Origin: CAYWXK01 sp964462515
GTDB taxonomy: Bacteria; Planctomycetota; Phycisphaerae; Sedimentisphaerales; Anaerobacaceae
Direction: 5' to 3'
Length of the DNA: 64,000 nucleotides
Assembly: GCA_964462515.1 (NCBI GenBank)
Contig: CAYWXK010000014.1
Coordinates: 1-64,000, forward strand
The translations under genes were made by a program, and so were the position numbers. The notes beneath the pieces were generated by a model. The model was given only the letters and a program-made list of their open reading frames with translations. It ran no database searches and had not been told where the DNA came from. Below are positions 60,596 through 64,000 of the stretch, piece after piece (positions within the stretch are counted from its first letter, which is position 1; every line of letters starts with the position of its first letter).

Positions 60596-61241
60596 GGCTC
60601 TGAAGGATTTTCTGGAATATCACGACTTCACCGTTTCTGAAGCCGCAGATGGCCTCCAGGCCCAGATGATTGTGGCGCAGGGGCGGTTCGATTTGATTTT
60701 GCTTGACCTGATGCTGCCGAAAATTAGCGGCGAAGACCTCTGTACCAGGTGGCGTCAGGAAGGCCTGCAAACCCCGATTATTATGGTGACCGCCAAAGGC
60801 CAGGAAAGAGAAAGGGTGGCAGGGCTTAACCTCGGCGCCGATGATTACATCACCAAGCCATTTTCGCTCGAAGAACTGCTTGCGAGGATAAATGCGGTCC
60901 TTCGACGCACCGACCCCGCCAGGGCAGTCGGCCAAACCTTCAAGTTCGCCGACTGCGATGTCGATATTGCAGCATTGAAGGTGAGGCGTAAAGGAAAAGA
61001 AATAGAAATTTCTAAACGAGAAGCAGAAATCATCCAGTATTTTGCTGCAAACCCGAATCGGGTCATCAGCAGAGAAGAGCTGTATCGAGAAGTCTGGGAT
61101 GATATTTTGACGGACCTGGGGACGCGGACAACGGATATGCACATAGCGAAGTTGCGAAGTAAAATCGAGCGCGATGTTGATAATCCCCAGATTATTAAAA
61201 CCGTCCGCGGTGCAGGCTATAAATATGAAACCCAACTGTAA
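60543..61241 (+). CDS. OmpR/PhoB-family response regulator
   Basis: The 232-residue protein has a receiver domain (about 5-120) with acidic pocket ED at 11-12, phospho-acceptor D55, T83 and K105, then a winged-helix DNA-binding domain (about 135-230, ending VRGAGYKYE). It is phosphorylated by a sensor kinase and binds direct repeats; a matching 11-bp-period TTTACA repeat lies in its own promoter. Its true upstream region is on the other side of the artefactual gap. The histidine kinase gene begins 43 bp downstream. The closest functional relatives by architecture are PhoB/PhoP regulators, but the stimulus is unknown. Confidence 0.94.
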   Translation: MELKPSILVVEDEEKIRLALKDFLEYHDFTVSEAADGLQAQMIVAQGRFDLILLDLMLPKISGEDLCTRWRQEGLQTPIIMVTAKGQERERVAGLNLGADDYITKPFSLEELLARINAVLRRTDPARAVGQTFKFADCDVDIAALKVRRKGKEIEISKREAEIIQYFAANPNRVISREELYREVWDDILTDLGTRTTDMHIAKLRSKIERDVDNPQIIKTVRGAGYKYETQL

Positions 61242-61247
61242 TGAGGA

Positions 61248-61275
61248 TTTATCCGCCTTATGTATGGCGGATAAA
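61248..61275. repeat. TTTATCCGCC...GGCGGATAAA palindrome between regulator and kinase
   Basis: It has the same ten-base arms as 48905-48932 with centre TTATGTAT. It separates GAGG (61243-61246) from the kinase ATG; without it the spacing would be about 10 bp. Confidence 0.78.
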
Positions 61276-61284
61276 TAAACGCAA

Positions 61285-63591
61285 ATGTATAGGCGACTTG
61301 TCATTTTGTCGGCGATAATTCTGTCTGCTATGTGCGGTCTGGTCTGGCTGGGTTATCATTCCATCCAGATATGGGCACAGGGTATGGAAGGTGCGCGCCT
61401 CGGCGAGTTCGCCTCTGTTGCCGAACAAATCAGACAGGATGTCAAAAGCAAGCTCGACGAATTTATCCGCAGAGAGCAGAGCCGGCCTTATACCGATTAT
61501 TTGCCTTATTATGCGGCGGAAAATTTGGCTCCTGACCAGCAGCAAGTATCTGTGCTGCGTTCACCGTTGAATGGCCGATTGGAAAATGACCTCGCTTATG
61601 GCAATTTTCAAATCGAGCCGGACGGAATCATCATCACACCAAATGACGACATCCCTGGCACGGCAGGTGTGCCGCCTGCTGCGCCAGTGCGACAGCCCGC
61701 TGCGACGCAACGCGGCGAGCACGGCGAGCGGCCTGACGGCGCCCCTGTTGTAGGCGGAGCAACCTTCCGCGAGATTTCGCCGACCTCAGTCGAGGCAACT
61801 AATCGAGTCGCTGATTTTAACGATGATTTTTATGTTAAAGTGCAAACAAATAGATTCAACATAAAAAATAACCTCCTGCCGGTCCTGGGCGGAGCAATCT
61901 CCGGCTCATTCGCTATGGATAACACCAAACCTATTGGTGGAGCTAAAGATTCGCAACCGAAATTGTTAAAGGAGGGTGAGGAGGTTAGCCTATCTAAAAA
62001 AGACCAGACTTCCGACAAAAAAGGCGGTAAAGCTGTAGCGTCTCAAGGTGAGCGAGGGAAAAACTATCCTATTGAAAGCCTCCGTTCGGAGCAGAAAACG
62101 CAGGTTATAGAGCAAAGGCGCTCAACATACGAGCGCAATATCACCTCTAATGTCGATTTGTCTCAGCAAAGAGTGCAGTCAAGTGCGCAGGCGCAGCCGC
62201 CGCCGGCACAGGCCCCATCTGTCGATGGCAGGCAGGAAGCAGTCCAGAGGACCGGCCGACAAACTCCTGGAATCCAAACGAGAATGGATAGACAGCGCCT
62301 CCAGCAGGTCGATGAGGCAAATTTACCCGCCGACCGTCTGGCAAACCAGCCCGGTTCCGGCGGACAGATTGCCCCCGAGCAGCAGACCCAGGCCTTTGCT
62401 CAATTGCCCCAGCACGCCGCTCAAGAGGAGCTGGCTGATACAGTGCAGATACGAATTGAGCCTTTTGTGCCGCTGATAGTCCCGGGTGAAAGCGCCGGGT
62501 CCGCCGAAAGCGGCATATTCAGCGGTCAGGTATTTCTGGTAAGACACATTCAAATCGAAAACAAGCGATTCTTGCAGGGCTTTCAACTAAATGAAAAGAA
62601 ACTGACCGAAGAGGTTCAAGAATCCGCCCTCCGATTTATGCGCGACGGTATGAGCTTTGACCTGTCACGGGCAAAAAATACGGTTGTGCCGGCAGATGTC
62701 GCTTACACGGCGGTATTGAATTTCGGCTTTGGAGAATCGGTGCTGCATCTTAAAGAGATTGACCCTGCGCGGATAAGCAAACAAATAAAACAATTGCACA
62801 ATTGGTATTTGAGCATTATCACCGTTGTCCTTCTGGCGGTAACACTTGGATTGACAAGTTTATGGCTCAACGCCAGGGCGCAACTGAAGCTGGCACAAAA
62901 GAAAGACGATTTTCTGTCAGCGGTCTCGCACGAGCTTCGAACGCCTCTGACCTCGATACGAATGTATTCCGAAATGCTCGAAAAAAACTGGGTCAAATCA
63001 AAAGATAAGCTCACCGAGTATTACAGGAGTATGCGGCAGGAAAGCGAAAGGCTCAGCCGATTGATAGAGAACGTGCTGGACTTCTCACGCATCCAGAGAA
63101 AACAGAAAAAATATGCCTTCAAGCTGGGCGACATAAACAACTGTATCGGTAACGTTGTCGAAATGATGACGCCTTACGCCCAGCAGAACGGCTTTTCAAT
63201 AAAACAAGAGTTCGCTCAGCTCGGACAAACAACTTTCGACAGCGATTCGGTAACACAGATAGTCGTCAACCTTCTGGACAACGCCGTTAAATACGCACGC
63301 AGCGCTGCGGATAAAACAATTCTGATTAGAACAAAGCGCGACCGGCAGTTTATCGTCATTGAGGTTGAGGACCACGGCCCCGGCGTCCCTCACTGGCAGC
63401 GAAAAAAAGTGTTTGAAGAATTTTATCGTATAGGCGCTGAATCCACGCGCGAAACCACCGGCACAGGTCTGGGCCTTGCCCTTGTCAAAAAATTTGCTCA
63501 GGCCCACAATGGCTTCGTAGAAATCCTCACCGCAAAACCAACCGGCGCAATCTTCAGAGTCGCCTTATCTGCCCCAGCTTGTGATTCATAA
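61285..63591 (+). CDS. Sensor histidine kinase with long repeat-containing periplasmic region
   Basis: The 768-residue kinase has TM1 at about 5-27 and TM2 at about 510-530, followed by HisKA with phospho-acceptor H549 (SAVSHELRTP) and an HATPase domain (N box LLDNAVKYAR, G1 EDHGPGVP, G2 GTGLGLALVKK). The sensor region between the helices is about 480 residues, with a Gln/Pro/Ala-rich low-complexity stretch near 280-390 that is unlike a folded sensor. Residues 131-148 are encoded by a copy of the repeat at 58179. It surely pairs with the adjacent response regulator. The ribosome binding site is poorly placed because of a palindrome upstream of the ATG. Confidence 0.92.
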   Translation: MYRRLVILSAIILSAMCGLVWLGYHSIQIWAQGMEGARLGEFASVAEQIRQDVKSKLDEFIRREQSRPYTDYLPYYAAENLAPDQQQVSVLRSPLNGRLENDLAYGNFQIEPDGIIITPNDDIPGTAGVPPAAPVRQPAATQRGEHGERPDGAPVVGGATFREISPTSVEATNRVADFNDDFYVKVQTNRFNIKNNLLPVLGGAISGSFAMDNTKPIGGAKDSQPKLLKEGEEVSLSKKDQTSDKKGGKAVASQGERGKNYPIESLRSEQKTQVIEQRRSTYERNITSNVDLSQQRVQSSAQAQPPPAQAPSVDGRQEAVQRTGRQTPGIQTRMDRQRLQQVDEANLPADRLANQPGSGGQIAPEQQTQAFAQLPQHAAQEELADTVQIRIEPFVPLIVPGESAGSAESGIFSGQVFLVRHIQIENKRFLQGFQLNEKKLTEEVQESALRFMRDGMSFDLSRAKNTVVPADVAYTAVLNFGFGESVLHLKEIDPARISKQIKQLHNWYLSIITVVLLAVTLGLTSLWLNARAQLKLAQKKDDFLSAVSHELRTPLTSIRMYSEMLEKNWVKSKDKLTEYYRSMRQESERLSRLIENVLDFSRIQRKQKKYAFKLGDINNCIGNVVEMMTPYAQQNGFSIKQEFAQLGQTTFDSDSVTQIVVNLLDNAVKYARSAADKTILIRTKRDRQFIVIEVEDHGPGVPHWQRKKVFEEFYRIGAESTRETTGTGLGLALVKKFAQAHNGFVEILTAKPTGAIFRVALSAPACDS
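61675..61728 (+). repeat. In-frame copy of the CCTGCTGCGCCAGTGCG repeat
   Basis: The first 21 bases match the intergenic 30-bp repeats at 58179 and 58301, then about 24 bp are inserted before the GCACGGCGAG end. It encodes an Ala/Pro/Arg-rich linker (PPAAPVRQPAATQRGEHGE) in the kinase periplasmic region. Confidence 0.7.
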
Positions 63592-63932
63592 TTCATCTCT
63601 CATCTTGCGTGGTTCATCCGTCCTCCGTTCTCTGTATCCTGTATTCTGTCTCCTGTCTCCTGTCCCCTGTCCCCTGTCTTCTGCCTGCCCTGAGCAAGCG
63701 CAGCGCGTCGAAGGGTGTCCTTCGTCCTCCGCCTGCCACGGCGTAGCTAAATTGCGAAGCCGGGTCCGTCATCCTGTGCTCTTGTGCCCTTATGTCCACT
63801 TTACTTTCGTGCCTTTGCCTCCTAAATCCCTGAACCCTGATATCCTGATTCCCTGCCTCCTGTTTTCCTGATACCCTGATATCCTTGTGCTCTTATGCAC
63901 CTGTGCACTTGTGCCCTTATGCCCTTATGCTT
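63592..63932. repeat. Degenerate CCTGT and CTTATGC tandem repeats
   Basis: This non-coding stretch consists of stuttering CTGTCTCCTGTCCCCTGTC text (63630-63690), a GAGCAAGCGCAGCGCGTCGA repeat near 63692, and then CCTGATATCCTGATTCCCTG and CTTGTGCCCTTATGCCCTTA runs (63836-63930). It separates the kinase gene from a minus-strand dockerin-like gene. Confidence 0.75.
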
Positions 63933-64000
63933 CTATTTCGCCACACACGCCGGGTTATTCGGGTCCGTATTACAATCAATCAGCCAGTTCCCCGCAATTG
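63933..64000 (-). CDS. C-terminus of a dockerin-like secreted protein (partial)
   Basis: The last 22 codons before TAG (63935-63933) read GNWLIDCNTDPNNPACVAK, nearly the same as the C-terminus of the RCC1-like protein (NNWLIDCDLTPNNPACVAK). The rest lies beyond the right edge. It indicates another large secreted protein with the same tail, but its main domain is unknown. Confidence 0.78.
   Translation of the reverse strand, partial: IAGNWLIDCNTDPNNPACVAK

Overview
The window looks like a metagenome-assembled scaffold (it carries a 100-base N gap at 60441-60540) from a Planctomycetota bacterium, most likely class Phycisphaerae. The indicators are family-level: many Tat-exported Gfo/Idh/MocA oxidoreductases, several DUF1080 (3-keto-glycoside hydrolase-like) domains, ThuA-HEAT and DUF6807 proteins, very large secreted proteins ending in a short two-part dockerin-like module (G-D-L-N-D-D ... 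W-L-D; N-L-D-G ... N-N-W-L), CotH/lamin-tail proteins, and many short palindromic repeats between and inside genes. No rRNA, tRNA, CRISPR array or transposase was recognised.

Region 1 (1-24922, all minus strand) is a sugar-oxidation cluster. In transcription order it reads DUF6807-DUF1080, a cytosolic sugar isomerase/epimerase-like TIM barrel, three Gfo enzymes, ThuA-HEAT and HEAT proteins joined by an ATGA overlap, a DUF1080 lipoprotein, two Gfo enzymes, another DUF1080 lipoprotein, two more Gfo enzymes, an exported isomerase-DUF1080-DUF1080 fusion, an eighth Gfo, a seven-heme cytochrome c and, cut by the window edge, a b-type membrane cytochrome. The inferred logic is that exported Gfo enzymes oxidise a hydroxyl of bound sugars, DUF1080 proteins cleave the keto-glycosides, isomerases process the products, and the cytochromes may take the electrons.

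Region 2 (25173-35316) holds a secreted beta-helix protein interrupted by a Rossmann-like insert, then a plus-strand group (STN/secretin-like protein, clan GH-A-like hydrolase, GH172/DUF2961 lipoprotein, small HEAT protein), and a minus-strand pair of iron-dependent alcohol dehydrogenase and LsrG-like monooxygenase.

Region 3 (35594-57679) is dominated by giant secreted proteins: an alpha-2-macroglobulin with a CxEQ thioester, a C25 gingipain-like peptidase with LamG and PA14 domains, a ninth Gfo, a ceramidase-like/LamG hydrolase, a 2068-residue lamin-tail/CotH/PA14 protein, and an RCC1-like protein of 13 tandem repeats.

Region 4 (58391-63591) contains a MuiA-like DUF4140/DUF4139 protein divergent from an OmpR/PhoB-type response regulator and its histidine kinase. 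The regulator promoter carries an 11-bp-period direct repeat. The N gap here is flanked by identical 55-bp sequences and is an assembly artefact. The right edge cuts a further dockerin-like gene.

The less obvious signal is a set of at least eight families of short palindromic or repeated elements. Several are in frame inside genes (signal peptides, linkers, C-termini), and one appears to have separated a ribosome binding site from the histidine kinase start.
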